Source: DASZGI01 sp035938995
GTDB taxonomy: Bacteria > Actinomycetota > Actinomycetes > Streptomycetales > Catenulisporaceae
Direction of reading: 5' to 3'
Assembly (NCBI RefSeq): GCF_035938995.1
Contig: NZ_DASZGI010000100.1
Coordinates: 1 to 64,000 of the forward strand
DNA length: 64,000 nt
Every line of letters begins with the position of its first letter. Positions within the stretch are counted from its first letter, which is position 1. Both the position numbers and the translations under genes were made by a program. Under the pieces are notes generated by a model. It searched no databases. It saw only the letters and a list, made by a program, of their open reading frames with translations, and was not told the DNA's origin. Shown one piece after another: positions 8,595 to 15,618 of the stretch.

Positions 8595-8611
8595 TCTCAG
8601 CCGCATCTCAG
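8595..8611 (+). promoter_or_regulatory. Candidate MprA box upstream of pepD
   Basis: TCTCAG at 8595-8600 and 8606-8611, again an 11-bp direct repeat, lies 24 bp before the pepD ATG. It matches the repeat upstream of mprA in sequence and spacing, so pepD probably has its own MprA-responsive promoter in the 78-bp gap after mprB. Confidence 0.6.
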
Positions 8612-8634
8612 ACAGTTGGAAGAAAGTACGACTC

Positions 8635-10347
8635 ATGACCGAGACGCCTGAACATCGCGAGACCGACTCGACGGAGCAGCCCGCAGAGCAGCCGCCGTTC
8701 GCCGGTGCCGCGACGCCGGGGGCAGAGGCACCCGCGCCCGAATCGCCGTCGGAGCCGGCTGAGATGTCGGCCCACCAGCAGTCCCTGATCGCGGACGCGA
8801 CGCCCGGCGGCTCTGCGCCGTTCGCTCCTTTCGGCGCGAGCGAGCCAGTTCAGGGACCGTACGCAAGTCAGCCGTCCGAGCAGGCTCAGCCGGCTGCGGG
8901 CCTCCAGACGCCCGCCGGACCCGAGCCGCTGCCGCCGACGCCCGCCCCGCAGCCTTATATGGGCGATATGGAGCACACCAGGCCATTGCCCGAGACGCCG
9001 ATACCGGCGCCGGTGCCGCCGCAGCCCCAGCCGCCCGCCGCTCCGATGTGGGGCGCCCCTCCGCCGCCCGCCGTGCCTCAGGGATGGGGGCAGGGCCCCT
9101 TCGCCGGCGGCCCGGGCACTCCCCCGCCGCCCCAATGGGCCGCCCCGGCATCGACCGGGCTGCCTCCATTCGGCACTCCGGAGGGTGGCCTCGCACCAGC
9201 CGAGCCTAAGAAGGGCGGACCCGGCAGGGTCATCCTGGCGGCTGTGGTGATCGCGGCCCTGATCGGCGCCGGCGTCGGCGCCGGAGTCACCTACGCACTC
9301 AAGGACAACAACAACTCGTCGTCGACGTCCTCGCTCACCAGCTCGAACAACAACAACACCAGCACCACCGGCTCCGGGCTCAACACCGCGTCGCCCAACT
9401 CGACCCAGGTCACCGCGGTGGCGGCCAAGGTCCTGCCGTCGGTCGTCACCATCACCGTGACCGCCAGCGACGGCTCCGGCGACGAGGGCACCGGAATCAT
9501 CATCTCCTCGGATGGTCAGATCCTGACCAACAACCACGTGATCTCCGCCGCGGCGTCCGGCTCCGGCACGACGATGACCGTGACCTTCGATGACGGCAGG
9601 ATCACCCCGGCCACGATCCTCGGCCGGGACACTTCCAGCGACCTCGCCGTGATCAAGGCCTCCGGGGTCAGCGGACTGACGAAAGCCGAGCTCGGCGACT
9701 CGTCCACCCTCGCCGTCGGCCAGTCGGTGGTGGCGATCGGTGCGCCGCTCGGCCTGTCCAACACCGTGACCACCGGCATCGTCTCGGCGCTGAACCGGCC
9801 GGTCAGCCCGTCGAGCGACACCTCGTCGCAGTCGTCGAGCCAGTCGGTGCTGGACGCGATCCAGACGGACGCGGCGATCAACCCGGGCAACTCCGGTGGC
9901 CCGCTGGTCGACATGAACGGCAAGGTCATCGGGATCGACTCGGCGATCGCGACCGCCAGTTCCGGCAGCCTCGGCAGCTCGGGCACCAGCGGCTCGATCG
10001 GCCTGGGCTTCGCGATACCGATCAACCAGGCCGAGTGGGTGGCCAAGGAACTGGTCACGTCCGGCACGGCGACCCACTCGCTGCTCGGGGTCTCGGTGAG
10101 CGACCCGTCCGCGACGGCGACCCAGGCCGGGGCCGTGGTCAGCGCCGTCACCTCGGGTGGACCGGCGAACAAGGCCGGGATCCAGAAGGGCGACGTGATC
10201 ACGAAGGTCGACGACCAGCAGATCGGCGGCGCGGACTCGCTCGTCGCGGCTATCAGGTCGTACCAGCCGGGCTCGAAGGTGACGATCACCTACCAGCGCA
10301 ACGGCCAGACTGCGAGCACGCAGGTCACCTTGACCAACGCCAGCTGA
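8635..10347 (+). CDS. pepD: HtrA-like membrane-anchored serine protease (PepD/DegP family)
   Basis: This 570-residue protein has a proline-rich cytoplasmic N-terminus of about 195 residues and one membrane helix (about 199-222, VILAAVVIAALIGAGVGAGV). A Ser/Asn/Thr linker, a trypsin-like S1C domain and a C-terminal PDZ domain (about 475-565) follow. The catalytic triad is complete: His301 (TNNHV), Asp336 (SSDLAV) and Ser420 (GNSGGP). It should act outside the membrane as a quality-control protease or chaperone under envelope stress. Its position after mprAB and the shared upstream repeat suggest a feedback circuit. Start ATG 8635. A rho-independent terminator follows the gene. Confidence 0.9.
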   Translation: MTETPEHRETDSTEQPAEQPPFAGAATPGAEAPAPESPSEPAEMSAHQQSLIADATPGGSAPFAPFGASEPVQGPYASQPSEQAQPAAGLQTPAGPEPLPPTPAPQPYMGDMEHTRPLPETPIPAPVPPQPQPPAAPMWGAPPPPAVPQGWGQGPFAGGPGTPPPPQWAAPASTGLPPFGTPEGGLAPAEPKKGGPGRVILAAVVIAALIGAGVGAGVTYALKDNNNSSSTSSLTSSNNNNTSTTGSGLNTASPNSTQVTAVAAKVLPSVVTITVTASDGSGDEGTGIIISSDGQILTNNHVISAAASGSGTTMTVTFDDGRITPATILGRDTSSDLAVIKASGVSGLTKAELGDSSTLAVGQSVVAIGAPLGLSNTVTTGIVSALNRPVSPSSDTSSQSSSQSVLDAIQTDAAINPGNSGGPLVDMNGKVIGIDSAIATASSGSLGSSGTSGSIGLGFAIPINQAEWVAKELVTSGTATHSLLGVSVSDPSATATQAGAVVSAVTSGGPANKAGIQKGDVITKVDDQQIGGADSLVAAIRSYQPGSKVTITYQRNGQTASTQVTLTNAS

Positions 10348-10367
10348 CCTGCCTCTGCAAGGCGGAG

Positions 10368-10401
10368 GGCCCGGGCACGCACCCTGCGTGTCCGGGCCTT
10401 T
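10368..10401 (+). terminator. Rho-independent terminator after pepD
   Basis: A 13-bp stem (10368-10380 with 10386-10398, one G-T pair) with loop ACCCT is followed by TTT. It separates pepD from the convergent gene that ends at 10455. Confidence 0.85.
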
Positions 10402-10454
10402 GCCATCTCGAGATCTTGTCGCGCCGCTTTCGCCTGACGCAGACTGACGCAGAG

Positions 10455-11294
10455 TCAGGCGCGCAGGAGGACGCGGCACACGGTGACGGTCAGCAATGCG
10501 GACGGACGGCCGCTTTCGTCGATCCACGACCCGTCCGGCTCCTGACAGGCCGCCAGCCGCAAGGCGATCCGCTTCGTCCAGCGGTCGCCGGGCTGGGTGT
10601 CCGAGCCGAACCAGGCCAGATCCGTGGTGTCGAGCTGATCGAATACCCGACCGACGACGTCCAGCAGGCGGCGCGCGGCCAGCTCGCGGCCGGTCTCCCG
10701 AAACACCCGCGCGGCGAGCCAGTGAGCGACCATCGGCCCCGGCAGGCGGCCGTGCGGGTCAAGCGCCCATTCGAGCGCCCGCGCCGCGCGCTCGACAGCC
10801 TCCGCGGCCGTCTTGGCTACGAGCAGTGTGCGCGCGCAGTTCGCGGTGAGATAAGCGCGGGCGGGCGCCGAGCCTGGCATCAGCCAATCGGGCGTACGGT
10901 CGCTCTGCCCCTCGCGCCAGGTGCCGTCAGGCGACTGCGCCGCCTCGATGAACTCGAGCGCAGCGGACACGTTCGCCGTGGTGCGCGCATCGTCGAGGTC
11001 GGACAGCTGGTCAAGCATGAAGCACGTCGCGTCGAGGCTGGACGCTCCGCCGGACCAGGGCGCCGCCCAGCCGCCGTCCGGGTTCTGCGGCTCGGGGGGT
11101 TCGAGCGCGGCGGTGCTGCCGTTCGCGTCGGCCTCGGCTTCGGGAAGGCCTGCCCCGGCCACTGCTGCGAATCGGGCGCGGTCGAACGGTCCCCCATGAC
11201 CCCGTATGTAGTTCGCTGCACGATCGGCCGCCTCGTGCAGACCATCCGAAGTCTCGTCCACGTACCTGAACCTACCCGGACGCGCCGCTCCCAT
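10455..11294 (-). CDS. Prenyltransferase/squalene-cyclase-fold repeat protein
   Basis: This 279-residue protein has repeated alpha-barrel motifs of the prenyltransferase and squalene-oxidocyclase superfamily: NPDGGWAAPWSG, SPDGTWREG and EPDGSWIDESG, each followed by a helix. It is much shorter than true cyclases and lacks a visible DXDD protonation motif, so a terpene-cyclase activity is doubtful. Many actinomycetes encode such orphan repeat proteins. The start ATG 11294 has GAGGTG about 5 nt upstream; the frame is open further upstream but lacks a site. It lies downstream of the MFS gene on the same strand, 130 bp away. Confidence 0.65.
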   Translation of the reverse strand: MGAARPGRFRYVDETSDGLHEAADRAANYIRGHGGPFDRARFAAVAGAGLPEAEADANGSTAALEPPEPQNPDGGWAAPWSGGASSLDATCFMLDQLSDLDDARTTANVSAALEFIEAAQSPDGTWREGQSDRTPDWLMPGSAPARAYLTANCARTLLVAKTAAEAVERAARALEWALDPHGRLPGPMVAHWLAARVFRETGRELAARRLLDVVGRVFDQLDTTDLAWFGSDTQPGDRWTKRIALRLAACQEPDGSWIDESGRPSALLTVTVCRVLLRA

Positions 11295-11424
11295 GGTCAC
11301 CTCTGGATAACGAAAGCGCGCATTACCGCGCGCATTACCGCTGGTAAGCCGCCGGTAGCCGACGGCCGATAGACGATGTGCGTCCACGACGACCGTCGGC
11401 TTCCGACCTTCGTCTGAAGAGGCG

Positions 11425-13104
11425 TCAGACTGCCACCTCGACGTCACTCGGAACCGGCGCGAGCGTCGGTACCCGCGCCAATGCCTGCTCGACACGGACG
11501 CCGCGGAAGAGAGCGATGGAGAGCACCGCGGCTGTGAGCGTGGCGATGCCCGCCCCGAGCGCCGCCGCATTTACCCCGTGTGCGAACGAGTCGCGCGCTG
11601 CGTTGAGGAGGGCCGTGCCGCTCACGCCCTGCATGTGAGACGCCGTGGCGACAGCGCCGCCGAGCGTCTCCCGCGCCGTATCCGCGCTCCGGGCGGACAA
11701 CCTGGCCGGCATCGTCGAGGCCAAATGGCTGCGGTAGACCGCAGTGCCGATGCTGCCGAGCACCGCCATGCCGAGCGCGCCGCCGAACTCGGTGCCGGTC
11801 TCGACGACCGCGGACGCCGAACCCGCCCGCTCCGGTGACACCGCACCCATGATCAGCTCGGTGCCCACCGTCATCACCATCACCAGACCGCTGGCGTAGA
11901 GGCTGCAGCCGACCAGCGGGAACCAGAGATGCGACGAGGCGTGCAGCTGCGTCAGCATGCCGAACCCGCCGGTGGCGAGCAGGAATCCGGCCGCCGCGAG
12001 CGTAGCCCGGTCGAAGCGCTGCACGAGCGCACCGGTCAGTGGAGCGATGGCGCCGACCCCCGCGGACGGCACCAGCGACCACAGCGCCGCGGTGAACGGG
12101 CTCATGCCGAGCACGGACTGCAGGTACTGGGTGATGAAGATGGCGAATCCGACGATCGCGAACATCGACAAAAGATTGAGTGTGACCGAGCCGCTGAAGC
12201 CGCGGCTGCGGAACAGCGCCAGGTCGATCATCGGATGGTCGCTGCGCAGTTGCCGGACCAGGAACAGCGCGCCCACGAGCACCCCGACCGCGATCGACGC
12301 GAGCCGCACCTGGTCCACGCCGTTCGCCGCAATCTCCTTGATCCCGTATATGGCAGGGAGAACAGCACCGAGCGACAGCACTGATCCGAGCACGTCGAAC
12401 CGCCCCGGCTGCGGCGCGCGGAACTCAGGCAGCAGAACGGGGGCGAGGGACAGCAGCGCGAGCATGAACGGGACGTTGATCAGAAAGACCGAGCCCCACC
12501 AGAAGTGCTCGAGCAGCAGCCCGCTGAGCACCGGGCCGAGTGCGATGCCGCCCGTCATCGCGCCGGTCCAGATGCTGACTGCCGTTCGGCGCTGCTTCTC
12601 GTCGTGGAACATGTTGCGGACCAGGGCGAGCGTCGAGGGCATCAACGTCGCCCCGGCGACGCCCAGCACCGCGCGGGCCGCGATCAGCTGTGCCGCGCTG
12701 TGTGAATAAGCCGCAGCCAGCGAGGCGAGGCTGAATCCCGCCGCGCCGAGCAGCAGGAGCCGGCGCCGGCCGATCCGGTCACCCAGCGAGCCCATCGTGA
12801 TCAGCAGGCCGGCCAGGACGAACCCGTAGACATCGAAGATCCACAGCTGTTGGGTGCTGCTCGGTTCGAGGTCCCTGCTGATGAATGGGACCGCGAAGTA
12901 GAGGACGGAGACGTCCATCGAGACGAGCAGGAGAGGCAGGAGGAGCACGACCAGAGCGGTCCACTCACGTCGCCCGGCTTTCGGTCCGGACGGCCCTGAG
13001 CAACCCGAGTCCCCCGACGGTGCGGCGCGGTGCGATCCAATCGCCCTGGCCGACCGGTCGTCTGCCTGCGACGTAGAAGACGTGGAACGTGGCATATCGG
13101 TCAC
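11425..13104 (-). CDS. MFS multidrug exporter, DHA2 (14-helix) family
   Basis: This 559-residue transporter resembles QacA/SmvA-type drug:proton antiporters. A hydrophilic N-terminus of about 48 residues is followed by 14 predicted helices. The MFS loop motif GSLGDRIGRRR follows helix 2, and the antiporter motif C region (GIALGPVLSGLLLEHFWWGS) is present near helix 5. It probably exports cationic or amphipathic drugs. It is divergent from a TetR gene, with two operator-like palindromes in the shared promoter, so induction on ligand binding by TetR is expected. Confidence 0.85.
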   Translation of the reverse strand: MTDMPRSTSSTSQADDRSARAIGSHRAAPSGDSGCSGPSGPKAGRREWTALVVLLLPLLLVSMDVSVLYFAVPFISRDLEPSSTQQLWIFDVYGFVLAGLLITMGSLGDRIGRRRLLLLGAAGFSLASLAAAYSHSAAQLIAARAVLGVAGATLMPSTLALVRNMFHDEKQRRTAVSIWTGAMTGGIALGPVLSGLLLEHFWWGSVFLINVPFMLALLSLAPVLLPEFRAPQPGRFDVLGSVLSLGAVLPAIYGIKEIAANGVDQVRLASIAVGVLVGALFLVRQLRSDHPMIDLALFRSRGFSGSVTLNLLSMFAIVGFAIFITQYLQSVLGMSPFTAALWSLVPSAGVGAIAPLTGALVQRFDRATLAAAGFLLATGGFGMLTQLHASSHLWFPLVGCSLYASGLVMVMTVGTELIMGAVSPERAGSASAVVETGTEFGGALGMAVLGSIGTAVYRSHLASTMPARLSARSADTARETLGGAVATASHMQGVSGTALLNAARDSFAHGVNAAALGAGIATLTAAVLSIALFRGVRVEQALARVPTLAPVPSDVEVAV

Positions 13105-13173
13105 TCCCCCGGATTGTTGTCCGCACCCGAGCGCGCTCGCCGCGCTCGGTGATTCGTCATACCAGGGAACAGT

Positions 13174-13220
13174 ACAAGCGTCTTGTACGCTTGTCTAGAA
13201 CAAACGTCTAAAACGATTGT
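13174..13220. promoter_or_regulatory. Two related TetR operators in the divergent promoter
   Basis: Site 1 (13174-13194) has arms ACAAGCGT and ACGCTTGT around a 5-bp centre, a perfect inverted repeat. It overlaps a second palindrome, GTACAAG-CGT-CTTGTAC (13172-13188). Site 2 (13200-13220) keeps the pattern ACAAnCGTCT...ACGnTTGT. The centres are 26 bp apart. They lie upstream of the TetR start at 13259 and between it and the exporter, consistent with TetR repressing both genes. Confidence 0.7.
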
Positions 13221-13258
13221 ATGAGACGATCGTGCGAGACGGGAGTAGGCTGCTGACC

Positions 13259-13885
13259 ATGGGAAATCGAGAGGACCTGCTCGCTGCGGCCAAGCGCTGC
13301 CTGATCGAGAAGGGCTACGCGCGCACCACGGCCCGCGACATCGCGGCGGCCTCCGGCGTGAGCCTGGCGGCGATCGGCTACCACTTCGGTTCCAAGGACG
13401 CGCTCATGAACCAGGCGGTCTACGAGTCGATCGGCGACTGGGGCGAGGAGATCGAGCGCGCTCTCGCAGCGGCAGGGGACCTGGACGCCGGGCCGCTGCG
13501 CCGCTTCGAATCGATCATGGCGCGCACGATCGAGTCGTTCAGCGGCCCGAACTCAGGCCTGTGGTCGGCCCAGGTGGAGCTGATGAGCCTGCTCGGCCGC
13601 AACGACGAACTGCGCGCCTTCCTCGCCGGAGTGCAGACCGAGGCGGCGACCGGCCTGGCGGAGATGTTCCTCGGCGTCGATCCCGAAGCGGAGCCCGAAA
13701 CCGCCAGGCTGGCGGGCTCGGTCTACCACGCCCTGTTCATCGGGATCATCGCCAAATGGTTCATGGATCCCAAGCAGGGCCTCACCGCCCACGAACTGGC
13801 CGAGGGCCTGCGCATCATCGCAAACCGGATCTGCGCCAGCCCGGAAGACAGCGCAGGCGGCGCCACTTCATCACAAGCCTCATGA
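13259..13885 (+). CDS. TetR-family transcriptional regulator
   Basis: This 208-residue repressor has an N-terminal helix-turn-helix (about residues 5-50: TARDIAAASGVSLAAIGYHF) followed by an all-helical ligand and dimer domain. The start at ATG 13259 (MGNREDLLAAAKRCL) fits the family and places both operators upstream; an in-frame ATG at 13217 would lie inside operator 2. It is divergent from the MFS exporter, which it very likely controls together with itself. A strong hairpin terminator follows the stop. Confidence 0.85.
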   Translation: MGNREDLLAAAKRCLIEKGYARTTARDIAAASGVSLAAIGYHFGSKDALMNQAVYESIGDWGEEIERALAAAGDLDAGPLRRFESIMARTIESFSGPNSGLWSAQVELMSLLGRNDELRAFLAGVQTEAATGLAEMFLGVDPEAEPETARLAGSVYHALFIGIIAKWFMDPKQGLTAHELAEGLRIIANRICASPEDSAGGATSSQAS

Positions 13886-13888
13886 CGA

Positions 13889-13916
13889 GAGGGGCCCGGC
13901 GATCACCGGGCCCCTC
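13889..13916 (+). terminator. Terminator hairpin after the TetR gene
   Basis: GAGGGGCCCGG (13889-13899) pairs perfectly with CCGGGCCCCTC (13906-13916) around loop CGATCA. The next bases are TCCTC, so it is T-poor but structurally strong. Confidence 0.75.
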
Positions 13917-13943
13917 CTCAGTCGCTTCTCGCTGCTGATTACC

Positions 13944-13977
13944 GGTGGAGTGCACTTATCCGGAGGCTGCAGTATTC
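13944..13977 (+). repeat. 34-bp dispersed repeat, copy A
   Basis: It begins GGTGGAGTGCACTTATCC and ends GCTGCAGTATTC. It is identical to copy B at 31 of 34 positions (three transitions) and to copy C mainly in its first half and last bases. It lies between the TetR terminator and the toxin-antitoxin operon. With the flanking bases it forms a hairpin CGGAGG-N10-CCTCCG. Confidence 0.8.
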
Positions 13978-14118
13978 CTCCGCGGCAGACGACTCTTGGT
14001 CGCAAGCTCAGCGCCGTTCGACCGATGGACGCTAGAGGCTGCGAAGCGGCCTGCACTGGACATCTCCATGGTCCGGGGAGTGCCGATCTGCTGGCGGTTG
14101 CCCGCCGTCCCGGCGTAA

Positions 14119-14136
14119 CGTACAATTTCCTGTACA
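14119..14136. promoter_or_regulatory. YefM-YoeB operator: paired TGTACA-type motifs
   Basis: CGTACA (14119-14124) and TGTACA (14131-14136) have centres 12 bp apart. In E. coli, YefM-YoeB represses its own operon through TGTACA-core palindromes with this same 12-bp spacing. The pair lies 18 bp before the yefM start, just ahead of the ribosome site. Confidence 0.7.
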
Positions 14137-14153
14137 AGCCAAGGAGGTGTGCG

Positions 14154-14405
14154 ATGCGCACAATGACCTATTCCGAATCACGTGCCAAGTACGCCGAGAC
14201 CCTGAGCGCGGTGGTTGACGACCGCGAGGAAGTCATCATCACGCGGGCCGGACACGACCCGGTGGTCATGGTAGCCCTCGATGACTACGAGTCGCTCAAG
14301 GAGACCGCCTACCTGCTGCGCAGCCCCGAGAACGCCCGCCGCCTGCTGGCCTCGATCGACCGACTCGAGCATGGAGGCGGCACCGCAAGGGAGCTGGCGG
14401 AGTGA
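14154..14405 (+). CDS. yefM: Antitoxin YefM (Phd/YefM family)
   Basis: This 83-residue antitoxin has an N-terminal Phd/YefM DNA-binding and dimer fold (MTYSESRAKYAETLSAVVDD, then VMVALDDYESLKETAYLL). Its acidic C-terminus (RLEHGGGTARELAE) should wrap and inactivate YoeB. The start ATG 14154 is fixed by an exceptionally good AAGGAGGTG 5 nt upstream. The stop overlaps the GTG start of yoeB. Autorepression through the TGTACA pair is expected. Confidence 0.93.
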   Translation: MRTMTYSESRAKYAETLSAVVDDREEVIITRAGHDPVVMVALDDYESLKETAYLLRSPENARRLLASIDRLEHGGGTARELAE

Positions 14406-14662
14406 AGCTGCTCTGGGACGAGAGCGCCTGGGAGGACTACGTCTGGTGGCAGACGCAGGACCGCAAAGTACTCAAACGGATCAACACTCTCATCCAGGAC
14501 GTCCAGCGCAACGGCAACGAAGGCATCGGCAAACCCGAACCCCTCAAGCACGGTTTCCACGGATACTGGTCGCGCCGGGTCACCGACGAGCACCGGTTGA
14601 TCTACAAGGTCGTCGATGAAGAAGTGCGCATCGCAGCATGCCGCTACCACTACGGCCCATGA
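14402..14662 (+). CDS. yoeB: Toxin YoeB, ribosome-dependent mRNA endonuclease
   Basis: This 86-residue RelE-superfamily toxin closely follows E. coli YoeB along its whole length: MKLLWDESAWEDYVWWQ, GKPEPLKHGF, WSRRVTDEHRLIYKV and the C-terminal CRYHYGP. The catalytic Glu (GKPEPLKH), Arg (WSRR) and penultimate-region His (YHY) are all present, so it should be active. The GTG start overlaps the yefM stop, which ensures antitoxin is made first. It lies at the edge of an accessory island and may stabilise it. Confidence 0.95.
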   Translation: MKLLWDESAWEDYVWWQTQDRKVLKRINTLIQDVQRNGNEGIGKPEPLKHGFHGYWSRRVTDEHRLIYKVVDEEVRIAACRYHYGP

Positions 14663-14718
14663 CCCCACAGTAGACGCCAACCGCTCCTACGCCGCACAGC
14701 TCATGGGGCGACTCGACA

Positions 14719-14735
14719 GTTGCATCCAACGCAAC
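14719..14735. repeat. 17-bp palindromic site, copy 1
   Basis: GTTGCAT-CCA-ACGCAAC. It shares GTTGCAT-N3-AYGCAAY with sites at 21040 and 21651, in the same orientation. The match with the 21040 copy extends to 19 of 21 bases. It lies between yoeB and its terminator. It is a candidate end or binding site for the recombination module. Confidence 0.65.
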
Positions 14736-14760
14736 AACGCTATGAATGCAGGCAAGGCCC

Positions 14761-14790
14761 AGGGGAGCCGACGTCTTGGCCGACTCCCCT
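14761..14790 (+). terminator. Terminator of the yefM-yoeB operon
   Basis: AGGGGAG (14761-14767) pairs with CTCCCCT (14784-14790). The arms can extend by a few CG pairs with a mismatch. It is 98 bp after the yoeB stop and has no strong T-run. Confidence 0.55.
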
Positions 14791-14830
14791 GTGACCTGCT
14801 CTAATGCTACTGGGCAACACCTGTAATGTT

Positions 14831-14864
14831 GGTGGAGTGTACTTATTCGGAAGCTGCAGTATTC
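14831..14864 (+). repeat. 34-bp dispersed repeat, copy B
   Basis: It begins GGTGGAGTGTACTTATTC and ends GCTGCAGTATTC, with only three transitions from copy A, 887 bp away. Copies A and B bracket the yefM-yoeB operon. Confidence 0.8.
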
Positions 14865-15262
14865 ACCGGTCGTCGTTGATGCTTCGAGGCCCTGCAAGCA
14901 TCGACCGCCTTGCACGAGCTGCCACCAAACGAAGGCCGCCGACGAAGCTAACTTGGCTGGGAGCTGCGCGGAGGGCGAGTGGGCTGGGTAACGGATCCCG
15001 CGCCCACCCACGGACACCGGACACAGCGGCACGAGGCGGCAAACGGCCGGTGGCCCCGAACGTTCTACGTGTTCGGGGCCACCGGCCGTCGCAATTCGCT
15101 GCCAGTTGTCAGCTCGTATCAGCTACTACGGTGCTGATAGAGCGGACTTGTTCGACCCGTTCGCCGATCAACGCCAATTGGTGTCCATCTGCTCGGGGAG
15201 GGACGAGGCGCTGCGGAGTGCCAGCGGCGGCGCCGGCACCTCACAGATCAGCCGGTCTGCCC
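14865..15262. other. Intergenic region with a strong hairpin and no convincing gene
   Basis: Open frames in this 400-bp stretch, on either strand, have no ribosome site, no family features and odd composition. The only clear structure is the 19-bp stem at 15043-15089. Confidence 0.5.
15043..15089. terminator. 19-bp perfect stem-loop, likely bidirectional terminator
   Basis: Bases 15043-15061 (ACGGCCGGTGGCCCCGAAC) are perfectly complementary to 15071-15089, with a 9-nt loop. It lies 174 bp after the stop of the minus-strand KTSC gene and would end its transcript. No T-run follows on either strand. Confidence 0.6.
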
Positions 15263-15475
15263 TTACGCAACTCGCCGGAAGTCGTACGCAGGCTTTATAG
15301 CCCTTGCTAGATACCGTCCCTTGCTCCGGGCACTCATGAGCTGCCGGTGCATGATCGAGGGCACATTGAAGTACTGATAGATCCTGCCGCCCCAGAACTC
15401 GACCTCAAGGGTGCGAGATCCCGGGTCATAGCCAACCGAGACAAGATTCGAGGAAACCACCGTGACGCGATCCAT
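15263..15475 (-). CDS. KTSC domain protein
   Basis: This 70-residue protein consists of a single KTSC domain: VVSSNLVSVGYDPGSRTLEV, then FWGGRIYQYFNVP and ARSKGRYLARAIKPAYDFRR. The family is small, widespread and often found near mobile elements or fused to nucleases; its activity is not established. The start ATG 15475 has GAGGAGGG about 6 nt upstream. It stands alone between repeat copies B and C. Confidence 0.85.
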   Translation of the reverse strand: MDRVTVVSSNLVSVGYDPGSRTLEVEFWGGRIYQYFNVPSIMHRQLMSARSKGRYLARAIKPAYDFRRVA

Positions 15476-15532
15476 TCCGTTTCCCTCCTCGGATATCTCG
15501 TAGCTCGCGGCCGCCGATCTGTCCGTTTTACT

Positions 15533-15566
15533 GGTGGAGTGTAGTTATTCCACCCGTGCGCTATTC
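15533..15566 (+). repeat. 34-bp dispersed repeat, copy C (divergent)
   Basis: The first 18 bases (GGTGGAGTGTAGTTATTC) match copy B with one change, and the end TATTC is kept, but the middle differs (25 of 34 identical). It can form GTGGA-N10-TCCAC. It lies 58 bp upstream of the KTSC start and 53 bp past the nuclease stop. Confidence 0.65.
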
Positions 15567-15618
15567 CTCGACCGAGCTGGCCCTGGAACAGCCGGGCCAA
15601 AGTCCGAGGACGGACATC

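Noticed and set aside
10455..11294. Functional terpene cyclase
   Set aside because: Only short QW-like repeats in 279 residues; no DXDD motif and too short for a two-barrel cyclase.
14804..15310. Possible small gene between yoeB and the KTSC gene
   Set aside because: It would include repeat B and the 19-bp hairpin, with no ribosome site and no family features.
13944..15566. Integron attC sites
   Set aside because: The repeats lack the conserved core triplets and paired arm structure of attC, and the integrase is not of the integron type. They are reported only as an unexplained repeat family.
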